Numbered from the stretch's first letter, positions 12,300-24,213 are shown. The stretch: DNA of 49,410 nt from Chara braunii (GCA_003427395.1 BFEA01000253.1:1150253-1199662), one strand, 5' to 3'. Translations and numbers: made by a program. Notes: generated by a model from the sequence alone, not told the origin.

Positions 12300-12342
12300 G
12301 TGGTTTAATGAATGTTCTAGAGAATGGCTTTGTATCTTAAAC

Positions 12343-12750
12343 AAAACTGCAATTGCAGTTATTGAAGCCCCAAGGGACGACTACCTGATGGTGGCCCTAG
12401 ATATCCCCAAAGGGCATATCTGCTCCATCGAGGATGTCATTCCTTTTCGGGTGGGGGGCAAGGATTTTAAAATCCACACAGCACACAAGACACGACCTTG
12501 GTGCTTTAAGTGCCAGGCGTACGGACACCTCCCTTTGGACTCAGACTGCCCCCACCACCCGGCCAAGAGAATCAGATCCATTGGCCCCCTGATACGCGAT
12601 ACTTTCAAAGAAACTTGGTGGAGGACGGTTGATGCTGGGCACGAAGGATGGGTCTTTATAGATGAGCCTCGAGAAGGGGGAGGGGTTAGGGGGTGGAAAT
12701 GGGAGAAAAATGGAGAAGTCAATTGGAACACAAAGCCACCCGATCAGTGA
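12343..12750 (+). pseudogene. LINE ORF1 fragment with CCHC zinc knuckle
   Basis: The frame reads KTAIAVIEAPRDDYLMVALD and continues to a zinc knuckle CFKCQAYGHLPLDSDC (CX2CX4HX6C, a slightly long last spacing). In plant LINE ORF1 proteins such a knuckle follows an RNA-binding domain and takes part in RNP formation. The frame ends at a TGA at 12748. The N-terminal RNA-binding part is not recognisable upstream, so this is a broken remnant. Confidence 0.7.
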
Positions 12751-12899
12751 ACCCCTCCTAAATCAGTGGAAGTGCACATGGAAAGAAATACCATAGCCTC
12801 ACATACCCCCCAAAAAGATGACATTGTACTAATTAACAGGCGAGACACGTCGGGAACAGCCAGAACCGAACCCCAGACTCGGCCCGGTTAGAACCCAGA

Positions 12900-14428
12900 C
12901 CCCAATATTTTATCACTCCAGCGTACATGGGGGAACTGTGGCAGACCCCGGTTCTGAAGAAAAAAATGTCCTCTAGCAAAAAAAGTAAAGTGATGCATAC
13001 TCCGATCAACCCCGCTGGAACGGACAATCGATTTCAGATCCTTACGACAGCAGATGGGGACCAACAGGCAGTAGCACAACAACTGGGGGAACCAGGGCGA
13101 GATGAACATGGTGGACAGTTAAAGGAAGGAAGGAAAACAAGGAAGGAAACAGTGCATGGGTGACCAAGGGGGAAGGAGAGGGAGGTGGGGCAAGTAACAC
13201 TCCGGTAATCAGGAGAGGAAGGGAGGGAGAGGGCGAAGCGTCAGAGGAGAGCGAGCAGCAATCGTCCCAGGAGGAAGGGACCCACCAGTTGGCCATGCAA
13301 CTCATCCCAAAGGAGGGAGCAGCAAGGAACGTTGCTAAAAAACATCCTGAAACAAACCCTCCCCAAGGATCTTAGGTCATCAAGGAAGCCACCAGAATGG
13401 ACCTTTTCTTTCAAGCTTTTGGACCCCAGCCTATGGATTGGGAATCACCAGCCCCCCCCCCCGGATGTGGAAATGACCGACAGTGCCCCGGAGGCCTGGG
13501 GGTCGCAAGGGCAAGAGGATGCAGAAACCAGACTGAGGAATCTAGCGGAATGGCTAATTGACCAGCTCCGGGTGCTATATACAGGTCAGGGCGAGACATA
13601 TTGGGACGAAGCCTATGTACAACTTGAACTTTTTTCATTATTAGACGAGAGCCCAAGTCTGAAACAGGCGCTTGAGCAGGGCTTGCCCCCAGAAACGGAC
13701 TCACAACAGGTTTTGAACATAATCTGAAACATTGTGCACCGGAAATTCCAACCCCCTATACCTGCAGACACACCCAACACACTTGAGGAGGCAGACAAAC
13801 CCCCTCTACGCACCCCCGACTGACCATCTCCGGATAAGGACACACAACAAGCATTAAAAACTCCTCATCCTGAACAGAGAGAGGGAAAGGCAGCTGAAGT
13901 AGAGGGAACAGACCCCTCCAAGCGGGCTAAAATACGCCATCTAATTGAAAAAGGGTTTTCCGCAAAAGCCCGTCAAAGGGGGATCAGGTTTTGGTATTGC
14001 CAATTAGGAAGAAGGCCGGGAAATGAGAATTGGGTTTGTCACCTGCTGAGTCTGAAGACCCATATACCCCCGCTTATGGAGGAATGACGCTACATGGGTG
14101 GCACATGCAGAAGGAAGAGGTGTTAAAGACCCATGTAGTCACAGATTTCACCACCACCCACTACGAACCAGGAGCAATGGCCACTATTAGTATTTCAACA
14201 AAAGGAATGAGGATGGCCTACAAAGACCTCTACGTAAGATTTAAAGAGAATAAGGAGGCCGGACTGCATTGGCATACACACAGTATGCTCCTGGACACCC
14301 AACAACTAAAATTAAAGCCAAGCAACATATGGTCGATTGATGAACTACTCACGTGTACCTGGACAATACTAAGGAAGAACATCCTCAATAGGGGGGTAGA
14401 TTGGGAGGCACAGGAATGGACGCAGTAA
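12900..14428 (+). pseudogene. Degenerate ORF1 remainder of the LINE
   Basis: Successive plus-strand frames at 12927-13163, 13160-13375, 13332-13727 and 14030-14428 are hydrophilic and charged, with a Gly/Glu-rich stretch near 13170-13260 and frameshifts between them. I recognise no domain. Position between the zinc knuckle and the endonuclease makes ORF1 C-terminus or an ORF1/ORF2 linker the likely origin. The 14030 frame opens with TTG, not ATG. Confidence 0.5.
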
Positions 14429-14450
14429 CTCAGAAAATAGGGGAAGGTCT

Positions 14451-15300
14451 ATGATACCAGAACTATATTTCAAAACGGATTGGGTAGATGTGGTGTACGG
14501 GAAGAATAAGAAGTGGAAGCGCATCCTGCAACAAGCAGACTTAGATATTCAAACGATCAATCTGAACGGTTTAGCATCCCGTAACTCGAAAAAAAATAAA
14601 GCTTTATGGGATCTGATGAGGGGAGTCGGGGGAAGAATGTGGTCGGATGTAATCTACGTGTAGGAGACTCATCTAATGGACACACTAGAACACCACAGAG
14701 CTCACAAACAAGCCTGACCCTTCCAAACCTATCAAGCGTTTGCCCCCTGTCCAGGCAGCTAAGGTGTAGCAATTTGGATTCCACCCTAATCGCGATTGAA
14801 AGTACTCAACTGGGAGAAGGATGAGGAGGAGGGGCGATGGGTCAAAGTACTAGGCATGTTGGAACTAGAAATTGTGTGCATTGTTTCTATATATGCTCCC
14901 AGCACGACCCGCGAACGAAGGTCCTTTTTTTGGAAAATGGAAACAATCCCCACCCCGGATGTCCCCTTGATAACAGTAGGAGACTTCAATGCTGCACCGG
15001 ATAGGTGGCTGGACAGATGAAGAGTCTCCCACACCTCCACACATAATGCGGAGAAGGAAGAACAAATGTTGAAAGACATGTGCGTCCGACTCTCGCTTTT
15101 TGATACCTTCATGTGCAACTACCCTACTGAAAGGGCCTTTACGTGCATCCAAAACAATGACCCTGCCAGACTCTCCAAATCCTGAATCGATCTAATTCTG
15201 GCTTCGGAAGAGCTGGGTGGGGGGCTCTCTTTAACGACAATACTACCGACCAGCCCATATCCCGGACTAGACCACAAAATGTGTATGGTGGAGTGAACGT
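14451..15300 (+). pseudogene. LINE ORF2 AP-type endonuclease domain, broken
   Basis: The domain nicks target DNA to prime reverse transcription. Visible motifs in order are INLNGLASRNSKK near 14560; an ETHL motif with an in-frame TAG just before it at 14661 (family members have QETHL or QETK); IVSIYAPS near 14884; GDFNAAPD near 14980 (catalytic Asp-Asn); IDLILAS near 15186; and a LDHKMCMV stretch near 15270, corresponding to the family's SDH motif. Stops also lie at 14715, 15018, 15183 and 15294, so the domain cannot be translated intact. Confidence 0.8.
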
Positions 15301-15835
15301 TTCGTAAACGGCCGGACCAGGGGGCCAATTACTACAAACTAAATACCTCCTTACTCAAAACCGACTCTTTTCAAAAATACCTACGGCAAGCCTGAGACTT
15401 CTGGAAAGATTACCGTCCCAACAAGTATCACAAATCGACTGGTTTAACAATGGTTTGTTTTTCATGGCAAAAAAATGTAACGAATACTCTAAGCACTTGG
15501 GTGCTCAAAGATATCAACAAGAAGTCACAATCATGCAGAACTTAGTAAATGCAAAACAGGAGCAAAACTCGCAAGAGCAGGAACAAAGGACTAAGAAACT
15601 TCAAACCCACATACAAGAATTGAAAGATCAACTTCTTAGACATGCACAGTACGGATGGCATGGAGCCCAAACAAGGGTACGACTATCTAGATTCTCTACT
15701 GAAGGGGTGATGAATTCTCATTTCCTCATTTTGGCTAGAGCACATATTCAAAGAACGGTACTACAATTGAAGCACTTTACGAATCAAATGTCAGGGAAGC
15801 AGACCCGGCCACAACCACAGCCTGCTGCACCAAGA
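15300..15835 (+). pseudogene. LINE ORF2 linker between endonuclease and RT
   Basis: The 15455-15838 frame is rich in Gln, Lys and Glu (for example QEQEQRTKKLQ) and looks helical, as expected for the spacer between the two enzymatic domains. A TGA lies at 15393 and a frameshift separates it from the RT. Confidence 0.5.
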
Positions 15836-17168
15836 TAACGTATGACTTTTACAAAGAATTTGATCTATTTAAATCAGACGCATCACACCATGATCACCTA
15901 ATAAATGAATTCCTAGAACCACTCAACAAAACACTAACACCCGAACAATGTAATTCCTTAGAAGCCCTGCTCTCCAAAAAGGAAATATGGACCGCCCATC
16001 TGCAAATGAATGAGGATAAGGCTCCCAGGATAAATGGATTCCCTAAAGAATTCTGGGAAACCACATAGGATTTTATGGGTCAGGAAGTTATGGACTTCTA
16101 CAACGAAGTATGACTCACAAGAGAAATGGAAGAAAAGGGGGGGCAAGGGATACTAACACTCTTGTATAAAAATATATATATAAAATGAATATCAGGAACT
16201 ACAGACCAATAACGCTCCTCACTGTAGTATACAAGATGTTGTCCAAAGCACTGACAAACAAAATGATCCCAGTAATGAAGGATATCATTCATCCAGCACA
16301 AACTGACTTCATGAAAAACAGAAATATACAAGAAAACATCTTGTTGATCGACGAGATCCTCCAGCTTACGAAACACTCTTGCCAAAATGAGGCATTGATC
16401 TTCATTGACTTCGAAAAGGCCTACGACCATGTGGACTGACTGTTTTTAGATAAGTGTCTAAAAAAAATGAACTTTGGACCGGAGTTTAGACATTGGATAC
16501 AAATCCTGCACCAAAACGCCACTACATGTGTCCAAGTCAACGGAAGTCTTGCGCCACCTCTACACTTAGAGCGTTCAGTCCGCCAAGGGGACCCTATTGC
16601 CCCCTTCCTTTTCCTGGTCATCATGGAGGCATTAGCCGCTAACCTTCGGACAAACAAGAATATTACCAAAATACGGGTTACACGCATCCCGGAGGAGGTA
16701 ATCCCGGTGTGCTCCTTGTTCGCAGACGATCGCACAATAATGGCGAAGGCCACATACCGTAACATGGAGGAAATCCAACGGATGATGGAAAGGTTTGCCA
16801 AGGTTTCTGACATGACAGTAAACTGGGGCTCCAAGACGCAAGGATGGTGGATCCACCACCAAGGTGGACGCCCCCCAGAGTCACCACACATTGCATGGAC
16901 GCCATTAGAGACACCAATAAGAATCCTGGGGCTATCCATGACCGCAGAAGGACAACCGCCAATCAACGACGAGTGGATTAACGCCCCGACTCTACACAAT
17001 CTAGGCAACTGGAAAAACAAACCCATATCTTTCATCGGTCGGGCCTTAGTACTTAATAATGTGGTCTTCGCATCACTAAGGTATAAGTCTCTGCTGTGGC
17101 CATTGAGTAAAGAGGCTTTGAGTGGTCTACGGAAAAAAGGCAGTTGCCTTCCTATGGAGAGGGGATGA
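15836..17168 (+). pseudogene. LINE ORF2 reverse transcriptase domain, broken
   Basis: Landmarks in order are DKAPRINGFPKEFW near 16020 (family P-G-DGxPxEFY/W block), NYRPITLLTVVYK near 16197, FIDFEKAYDHVD at about 16401-16436 (motif A aspartate), RQGDPIAPFLFL near 16581, and FADD at 16719-16730 (motif C catalytic pair). Stops interrupt at 16066 (TAG), 16111 and 16437 (TGA), all at positions where relatives have Trp or similar. The two halves at 16185 and 16467 are in the same frame except for the stop. Confidence 0.9.
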
Positions 17169-17189
17169 AGATCAAAATAATGTAATAAG

Positions 17190-19034
17190 CTGAGTGGCCT
17201 GGGACTCGATTATCCAACCAAAAGCAGGGGGAGGTTTGAGAATTCTTGATCCGGCCACGCAGGTGCAGGCATTACAAGTGAAATGGATTAAAAAACTGAT
17301 ATTTGCCCCTCAAAGCCCGTTGAGTGTTTTAGCCTTGGAACATCTGGCCCGTTTGGCCCCGGCCGCCCCCCATACGATTCACCCGCCGATTTGGCTGGAA
17401 GACCATTTCTGGTCAATCCCGCGTAAACTCCCACATGGAAGGGAGGGAGGAAGGAGGTCAGACGCTGGACAACTTTTGGCCCTCCCTGCTGCAAACATGG
17501 CACAAACTCCCGCTCCCAGACAGATCCCACCCCGACCACTGGGAGGAGGTCCATCGCCAACCCCTCTTTGGAAATAGATGGGTGACAGACACGAGAGGCT
17601 GAGTTATGATGAGTTCATCACTACCCTGGAAGAACTGGGTTAAACACGGTATACTCAAGGTAGGGGATCTGTGGGACAAAGAAAGAGAAGACTGGAAAAC
17701 AAGGGATCAACTGCGAGCAACCTTGAGATATTGCCATCACGTAGAGGAACTTCTAGAAAATCTTATTAAAGTCATCTCACTGGAATGGTACCGAATCCTC
17801 AAACACAGCCCCACCTTGAGAGAAGGGGATTGGGTGGCAAACACACATACCGCATTGAGAGTCGGTTTGATACATATGGTGTCGGCCCAAACAATCTTAG
17901 TTGAGTCCTATGTCATCACCAATACAGGCACCCTCCAAGGGAGTAGAGCACCCTTGGAATGGAGAGACAGAGCATCGGTACACCGAGTGAGAGTCATTAA
18001 AGAGAAGGGACAGAGGGTGGCATTCCATCCAGACAAACCAATCCAGAATCTGGCTCTGGACCCAGTGGAATGAGTTTGGCAGCCCCCCCAAAAGAAGGGG
18101 GCCCCCCAGGACAAGTCACTAGCCTGCACCAACTTTCGGTCAAATCAATCTATAAAATGCTCAGACCTAAACGATATCTAAGGGATATGATTAATGATCG
18201 ATGGGCCAGACATCTAAATGTGGATCGGACATTTCTGTCACCAATCCAATGGTTTTGAGAACAAACACATAAGCCCATGAAAATCACCTCCCTACAGTGG
18301 CAGATAGCCCACCGTTGCCTGCCAACCAACGACTGGTTAACTGAACGCACAAACCTTGCACAAAAAGGCTTGTTCTTCCGTGGTGTCAGTGGTGTAAGAG
18401 TCTCTTCCCCTCCCACAAGAAGGCAGAAACCATTGAACATATATTTATGCAATGTCCAATTGCGCAATACATATGGAGGTGGTGGGACCGCATATGGCGG
18501 AAAATGGAACCAGACATCCCCTGCCCCTGGTCATGGCAAGCCATATTGGCAGGACATTGGTTGTCGGCAGGAACAACTTTGGCCTTCGTAGGGAACATGT
18601 ACAGACTGGGGAGGAGGACAGTGATATGGGCACTTTGGTGACAAAGATGCACCCTGGTCATGGAATGGGTACGGGTGGAGGGTGCGGAGATTACAAAACA
18701 GATTCAGCAGCAGATACACCTTGAACTCACACGCAGATGGCTGGACACAAAAACTCAATTAGACCAGTTCAGACAAATAGGAGATATCAGGAGACGAATT
18801 ACGACTTTTTGCACAGACTGGGTAGGAGGGGAAAGGGAAGGATGGATCACAAAGGTAGGATGGAGTGGGGATCAGGGAGAAGGGTTGCGAGAGTTGGAAA
18901 GAATGAGAGATAACCACTTAGTGTTCAAAGACTGGACTAATATAAAGCCCTCGTTCCCATTACGCCCTCCCTCGGATTTCCCAAACCCCTTCCCGCCCCA
19001 CGCCATGTCACTGGCAGAAATCCTGCAGCTCTAA
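17190..19034 (+). pseudogene. LINE ORF2 C-terminal region with zinc-binding segment
   Basis: It begins with VAWDSIIQPKAGGGLRILDP (family pattern W.....P...GGLG). Near 18384-18455 is a zinc-binding segment: Cys-x2-Cys (CQWC), then ETIEHIFMQC with His and Cys, matching the RT-associated zinc finger of plant LINEs. It continues as YIWRWWDRIW and ALW-stop-QRC. The coding passes through at least three frames with TGA codons at 17191, 17600, 18071, 18256 and 18639. The final frame ends with a TAA at about 19032. Confidence 0.75.
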
Positions 19035-19456
19035 ATGTGTCACTTATAACCTGTCTCCTTCACAATCCTCCCTGGAGCCCCCTGGGGAGGACCCCGCTCA
19101 TCCTACATTTTTCTGCCTTTTCAGTGAAGAAAGAGCAACTGGCAACATCGACCAGGGTTTGGAGTGGGCAGCAGCCCTTGAATGGTATCAATTTTCAACG
19201 ACTTATCTGGCGCCCTTCGGCTGTGGGTGAAGAGATACGAAAGGCAACGGTGGATCTCCAAGCTCAAAATGGACTACAACATACTCTACCGGCCGGCCAA
19301 CAGCCGGTGATCCCTCCAAACTCACAATAGATTACACTGTTGGACTACTGGCCTGCTCAGTCAATCCCCTGGGTCGAAGGGCAATCAATGCTGGCAGGCC
19401 CCACAGCTATTGTTCTCATTTTTTCTTATACATGTGCAGACATTCTTTTGTAAAAA

Positions 19457-19585
19457 GGGACGCTGGGCCCGATTTCCAGCAGGTGATGCTCCCCACCAAT
19501 AGATGGAGTCCCTCCCCAAGTGTTAGTGGTGTCTGCTCTTATCAGCAACACTAACACCGGCGGGGGTTTAAAAAAAAAAAAAAAA
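19457..19585 (+). repeat. SINE-like unit with poly(A) tail
   Basis: It opens GGGACGCTGGGCCCG, continues with TTCCAGCAGGTG and CACCAATAGATGG, then a stem-loop with arms GTGTTAGTG and CACTAACAC around TCTGCTCTTATCAGC, and ends in a 16-nt A-run. The same 3' module followed by A-run recurs at 42936-43011. The TCTGCTCTTATCAG phrase resembles a part of U2 snRNA, which may be chance. There is no clear A/B box, so derivation from a tRNA is not shown. Confidence 0.6.
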
Positions 19586-19688
19586 GGGATGTGGCAAACA
19601 TGAGAGGCGTCTTTTTATTTTTTTATCACGAGGGCAAGTGTTGCTAGGCCGGGTCATAAGGGAACCCCCCCCCTAGCAGCACCCCCTG

Positions 19689-19745
19689 TTGCTCCATCTG
19701 TTGGTGGGAAGCTTCACCTGCTGGAAAGCTGGTCCAGCATCCTTT
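19689..19745 (-). repeat. SINE-like unit fragment
   Basis: Minus-strand core with GGATGCTGGACC, TTTCCAGCAGGTG and CACCAACAG in family order. It lies only about 100 bp downstream of the copy at 19457, in opposite orientation. Confidence 0.55.
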
Positions 19746-20115
19746 GACAATAATTGTTGTTCTGACATTCTGCCAGCATTGACTACCCCAAGTAAACCAG
19801 GGGATGGACTGTGCGGTTGATACTTACAGGCCACGAGGGTTGCCCTTTACCAGAAGTCCATGACTACCTAGCTACCCCTGGCTCCCTTGTGTTATCTTCC
19901 ACCCCTCGAGATTTTGCCTATTCTGTCCCATCTACTGCACTCAACCCCCCCCAAACTACAGGAACTCGACCAGGGATAACCCATTTGGGGGAAAGGGGTC
20001 GGGGACTTATGAGGGGGGTCGCACGGAGATAGAACCCCCTATCCTAACCCGATATTTAATGATTGGACATATATATGTATACACATGTATATATATCCTT
20101 TTTCCTTTCTTTCCA

Positions 20116-20275
20116 TTTAAATCACCAGTACTTCCTAAAGTCGTGCCCGTTAACAAGCCACAATTTTACGAAATGTACAGGCCACTACAGGAGCGCCCAA
20201 ATTCATTCAACTAGAAACGTCTCGTCTCTATTTTTTTCCGTGGCCGATAGGTGGGCTAAGTATTGGTGGTTTAAA
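20116..20275. repeat. Foldback MITE, AAACCACCAGTAC family
   Basis: The ends TTTAAATCACCAGTACTT and TATTGGTGGTTTAAA are inverted repeats. The interior (AATTCATTCAACTAGAAACG and GGAGCGCCCAAATT) matches the copy at 29214-29367 in reverse. About 160 bp, non-coding. Confidence 0.6.
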
Positions 20276-20504
20276 CCGTCACTACCTTTGAGCCTCTTTT
20301 TGTCGAGGCAGAGTAGAACTGCGCGCCCAGCTTTGCCAAAGCATAAGAGTGACCGTTTTCTCTCTTGTTTTGGCTAGGGCCGCCAACCATTTTGGGTCCG
20401 GTGGCACCCGACCTCCGAAGAATGTGGTATAGGTTATATTCATGACTAGCCTTCACCTCTAAAAGGTAGTGGTGGTTTGAACCACCAGTTGACACGAACC
20501 TAAG

Positions 20505-20640
20505 TCGTGCACGTACCGTTATACGCAGTAATTTGAATTCGAGGCTGGGCCGATAAAAAAAGCAATAGGCCACTTTGAAAAGGCGCATTTGCAGGTTCGA
20601 AACTTCGTCAACTTAGGCTCATTCGAACTAATGGTTTAAG
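20505..20640 (-). repeat. Copy of the CCTAAGTT dispersed repeat
   Basis: On the minus strand it carries GAGCCTAAGTTGACGAAG and GCAAATGCGCCTTTTCAAAG, as in the tandem array at 10923-11330. Confidence 0.5.
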
Positions 20641-21204
20641 AAGTTAAGGACGTCAGTTGTGGGGCTAATATGGGTACTGATATGAGCATCCACCCTCAGT
20701 AGGACCACCGTTATTACGGTCAATTGTATTGGTGGGAACCTGCATCTGCTAGAAATTGGCTCCCGCTGTCGGAGGCCAACGCGCCGCGTTAACAAAAGTT
20801 GACTTGACACGGTCATCCTCCGCACCGAGGGTCACAAATGGTCGTAGTCAACCGGGTGCTAGGCTCCTAGCGCATTGGTTAGTTCCCTTGGGTTGAGTCG
20901 ACAGAAAAGACGGCACGACGGTCCAGACTCACAGAAGTCGAATCATGGCCTTTGTCTTGAACCGTTGCGATCACAAGGGCCAAGTTAGTGGGACCCGGTC
21001 CAGGCGGCACTAAAAACAGACCAAGGGTTAGTGAGAAAAATAGAGTTGACCACTTGGGACCGGAGCGACGTGACCGTATGGCCTTGTCGGGAAAGGCACG
21101 GCCTAAAATGGTCAAGGGAACATGGGATTAGGCGTTTATGAAAATTAATTAAGAGGGCCCAGTTTATTTCTAGAACCGGACCGACCCTTCGTATTCCAAG
21201 GTCG
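20641..21204. other. Region without recognisable gene
   Basis: It contains a diverged SINE-like core near 20725-20765 and no coding or RNA gene that I can support. Confidence 0.45.
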
Positions 21205-21445
21205 AGCCTGTCCTAGTCCTGTGCTATTTTTAGCGCAGACCCGTGCTATTTTAGCGCAGGCCTGTGCTAAAAATAGCACAGGCCCATGCTATTTTTAGTG
21301 TGGGACTAGCTATTCATATTCCAAGATTGGGCCTGGTATATTTTCAACGCAGGCCTGGTCTATTTTTTTTAGCACTGACCCAACTGTTTGGATCCCACAA
21401 ACTGGGTTTTTCCTAGTCCCGTTCTATAATTAGTGCAGTCCCACG
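21205..21445. repeat. Degenerate repeat of GTGCTATTTTTAGCGCA
   Basis: At least five copies of the phrase, in both orientations (GTGCTATTTTTAGC and GTGCTAAAAATAGCAC), are spaced about 25-40 bp apart and separated by GGCCTG or GACCCG. Each is itself partly palindromic. Confidence 0.6.
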
Positions 21446-21799
21446 CTAATTTTAGAATTGGACTGGTATTGGCCTGGATCGTGGGACTGTAGTTCTGGGC
21501 CCGATCACCCAGTCTCTCCACTACAAAAGGAGAGGTTATGTCATTCATTTGCCTCTGCTGGAGTGATTAGGCACCCCGCTCTCATTGATTTGACTCCTTG
21601 CTGTTTAGTCCTTGCGTGGATGATATTTGGGCAGTCCAGTCCCAGTGCATACAGTATTTTGCGGTTGGTCCCTACATAGGCGATACTTCGCTGATCAGTC
21701 CTCTGTCGTGAAGGTATCGGCAATTTCATTCCCTGAACTTTGGACCCCTTGTTGCGGAGATACTCTTATGGTATTGCCCCTATTGGTATATTGAGTTGC

Positions 21800-21995
21800 T
21801 GGTTGCTGTTCAGCCGGGCCCATTCAGGCGGGCCCCTACATTGAGTTGTCGTTGATTTCAGTTGGGCCCCTTTCAGACGGGCCCAGACATTGAGTTGATT
21901 GCTGCTGATTTGGCCAAGCCCATTCATGAGGCCCCGTTTATTGAGTTGCTGCCATTCAGATCCTATTCAGGCGGGCTTATTCATAGAGTTGCTGC
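21800..21995. repeat. Degenerate tandem repeat with CATTGAGTTG and GGGCCC motifs
   Basis: Four units of about 40-60 bp share TTGAGTTG followed by a GCTGATTT-like stretch and CAGGCGGGCC or CAGACGGGCC. No gene is visible. Confidence 0.5.
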
Positions 21996-22477
21996 TGGCT
22001 TTCCCCTATCACCATGACACTGCTGATTGGGGATCACTCAAGGAGGTTGTTTATACCGTATTGCAGGCTAGCCAAACTGGCACATTAGCATGCTGCCGCC
22101 CCCAGAGTGCGGCAAGCTCGTGGAGAAGTTCCGATAAGGCTGTGCTGGACATCAGGCATTTACGGTTAGGGCAAATGAGTCTCCTACTGCATTCAGACGT
22201 ACGCTGGTGGTTACTTACTGCGTGAGAGGGGCCGGAAGGGAGTGAAGGGGGCAACTTATGACAGGATTGTCAACTATATTTTCCGCAAGGAGAGCTACTG
22301 GAGGGAATATCTAGTGTTTCCCCAAATTCCCTCTGCGCCGGTGGTGCTCTCTTCGACTTCGATGGCTGTGATCCAAAACCCCTCAGTAACACAAGTGGTT
22401 AACGGGGACCCTCACTTTCACCTCCTGAGTAACGGGTTGAAAACTGAAATTAGGGTTTGAGGGTCAAATTTCATGGT

Positions 22478-22708
22478 TTTTTTTTTTTTTTTTTTTTTGA
22501 CCTTCGACCATCTGATGGTCGGGCGTTATGCCGAAGCCCGGTGATTTGGACCCTCATATATATTTTGACGGTACTTTACGTTGAGATACATCAAATGGTC
22601 AAAGTGAGATAACCACTTTCTTACCCACTTAGCAATAAGGTTTAAGTGGTGGCTAAATCCACTTTCGTCAATTTAGAAAACAATGTAAGTTTTAAGGAAA
22701 TGCCAGTT
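22478..22708 (-). repeat. Foldback MITE, AACTGACATTTCG family (truncated)
   Basis: It shares the body with the copy at 9549 in reverse (GACGGTACTTTACGTTGAGAT, written in part; GTGAGATAACCACTTTC) and the right end AAATGCCAGTT. The left end is replaced by a 22-nt T-run. Confidence 0.6.
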
Positions 22709-22768
22709 GGTACCAGTAACCAGCCACAGGTTATGAGACCCGGTAGGTTCAGATGACTCGAAGTTCGG

Positions 22769-22799
<31 letters not shown>
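22769..22799. repeat. A-run, about 31 nt
   Basis: A long A homopolymer, possibly the tail of a retro-inserted fragment. The flanking sequence is not recognised. Confidence 0.7.
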
Positions 22800-22801
<2 letters not shown>

Positions 22802-23519
22802 TTCAGAGAGGCAATAGATTTCCAAACATCGCAAAAAAAAAAATTTAAAGGTCAATGGAGTCATGCAACTTGAAGTTGACGAACCCAAACGGAAGCCTAC
22901 TGCGTCCGAGAAACTATAAGGCTTAGCCTGTCTATGTTCCAAAATTTAAAGTCAAAAGTTGACTTATGTAATGGGACGCGGTGTCGCACTCCCACCACTT
23001 CCAAGGTCGGGTTCGGTGTTGCTCCCCTGACCGAGTGCAGTGGGTTGGTGTGTCGGCAACCTGCCATGCATGATTTTTGTTAACTCTAAATATTAAATAA
23101 GTATATGTCTAACTCACTCCCTCAGTAATATGGTCGAGTAGATAGCATCATCCCTCCTGCCAGCGGCGACACGGCTTAGAGCGAGGCGTTTGGTTTTGTT
23201 GCTTGTGCCTGATCCCATGTAAAAATCAGACTCAAAGTCACTGGAGTCCCTGCTCACGGAGTCCTTAGATGACTTTGAGTGTGACCTAAGAATTGAAAGG
23301 AATGAAGGAAATAATCAGTCATGCCATGCATCACAAGACAACGAACATATCCAAAACGACGAGAATAGAAGCCAGACTCTGCAACACCATGACTAGAGAT
23401 AAGAGACCGAAGACTTGTACACAAGAAATGCAGGAGGCAGCCATTCGAGGATTGTGATCACTGAGAAGTCATAATAATAACAGTGTCCGAGTACATCTCA
23501 GTAACCGACAGAATTGACA

Positions 23520-23906
23520 TCGGTCAAGGATCACTCGTGGTACCCCCTCGTAAGTTGGCTCAGCTGTCCGCGACTCCACCTCCGGTACACGCTGCTCTCC
23601 CTCGTCATTGAGTATCTAGGTGACTTTAGACTCCGGAGCCACGTAGACGATATCCAATGATGCTGCCGGGTCAATCTGCAAAATGTAAGCCATGCACCTC
23701 GCCATCTCATCATCTGCAACACTCCTGAGATAAAGTTCCTCAACCAAAGAGATGTCACCTGCCGCTCTGATCAGGATTTCAACGCGCCCCTCGCCGTAGA
23801 TGTAATCAATCGTAAGACGACTTGAGAAAGTTGTCTCCATAACAAGGTTTCCGAAAAGTCTGCATAGCGAAATCTGCTCCCACAAGGTGACTGTAGTCAT
23901 CCCCAA
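23520..23906 (-). pseudogene. Possible orphan coding fragment
   Basis: A minus-strand frame reads with balanced, globular-like composition, for example RVEILIRAAGDISLVEELYL and ARCMAYILQIDPAASLDIVY. It meets a stop at 23616-23618 and then stays open for about 30 codons (ILNDEGEQRVPEVESRT). I do not recognise the family. It abuts a MITE at 23909, whose insertion may have cut off the upstream part. It could be a decayed exon of a host or transposon gene, or chance; there is no splice-site or transcript evidence. Confidence 0.3.
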
Positions 23907-23908
23907 GA

Positions 23909-24213
23909 AACTGATGTTTTATTGAAACTGACATATTTTTTTCTAAATTCATGCAATTGAGTGTACGAAAAAATAATTTTTTTTTGCGTTTTTTTTGTCC
24001 CCATGACGTTGGACCATCCGATGGTCGGGCGTCGTGCAGAGGCCCGATGATCGAACCCTCAGATGTATTTTGACGGTACTTTACATTGAGATACATCAGA
24101 TGGTCAAAGTGAGATAACCACTTTCTCACCTAATGAGCAATGAAAATTTTGACTGAGTCCACTTTCTTGAATTTAGAAAAAAATCATTGTGTCAGTTTTA
24201 GCGAAATGTCGGT
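23909..24213 (-). repeat. Foldback MITE, AACTGACATTTCG family
   Basis: About 305 bp in reverse orientation to the copy at 9549, with both inverted ends (AAACTGATGTTTTATTGAAA and GCGAAATGTCGGTT) and the shared body including CCATCCGATGGTCGGGCG. Confidence 0.7.

Larger units (their letters stand above)
12300..19456 (+). mobile_element. Decayed LINE (non-LTR retrotransposon), about 7 kb
   Basis: The order of parts on the plus strand is a CCHC zinc knuckle (ORF1), further ORF1-like sequence, AP-type endonuclease, reverse transcriptase with a FADD box, thumb/connector, and a C-terminal zinc-binding segment. This is the layout of plant L1-type LINEs. All parts are in the same strand and order, so this is one element rather than several. 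It is broken by many in-frame stops and frameshifts and cannot be active. Boundaries are estimates: the left limit is where coding similarity begins, the right limit is the start of a SINE-like unit at 19457, just after TAAAAA. I could not find target-site duplications. Confidence 0.85.

Noticed and set aside
14661-18641. Reassigned genetic code (TGA as Trp) for the LINE
   Set aside because: TGG codons are abundant, frameshifts coexist with the stops, and some TGA fit CpG decay of CGA. Ordinary decay suffices.
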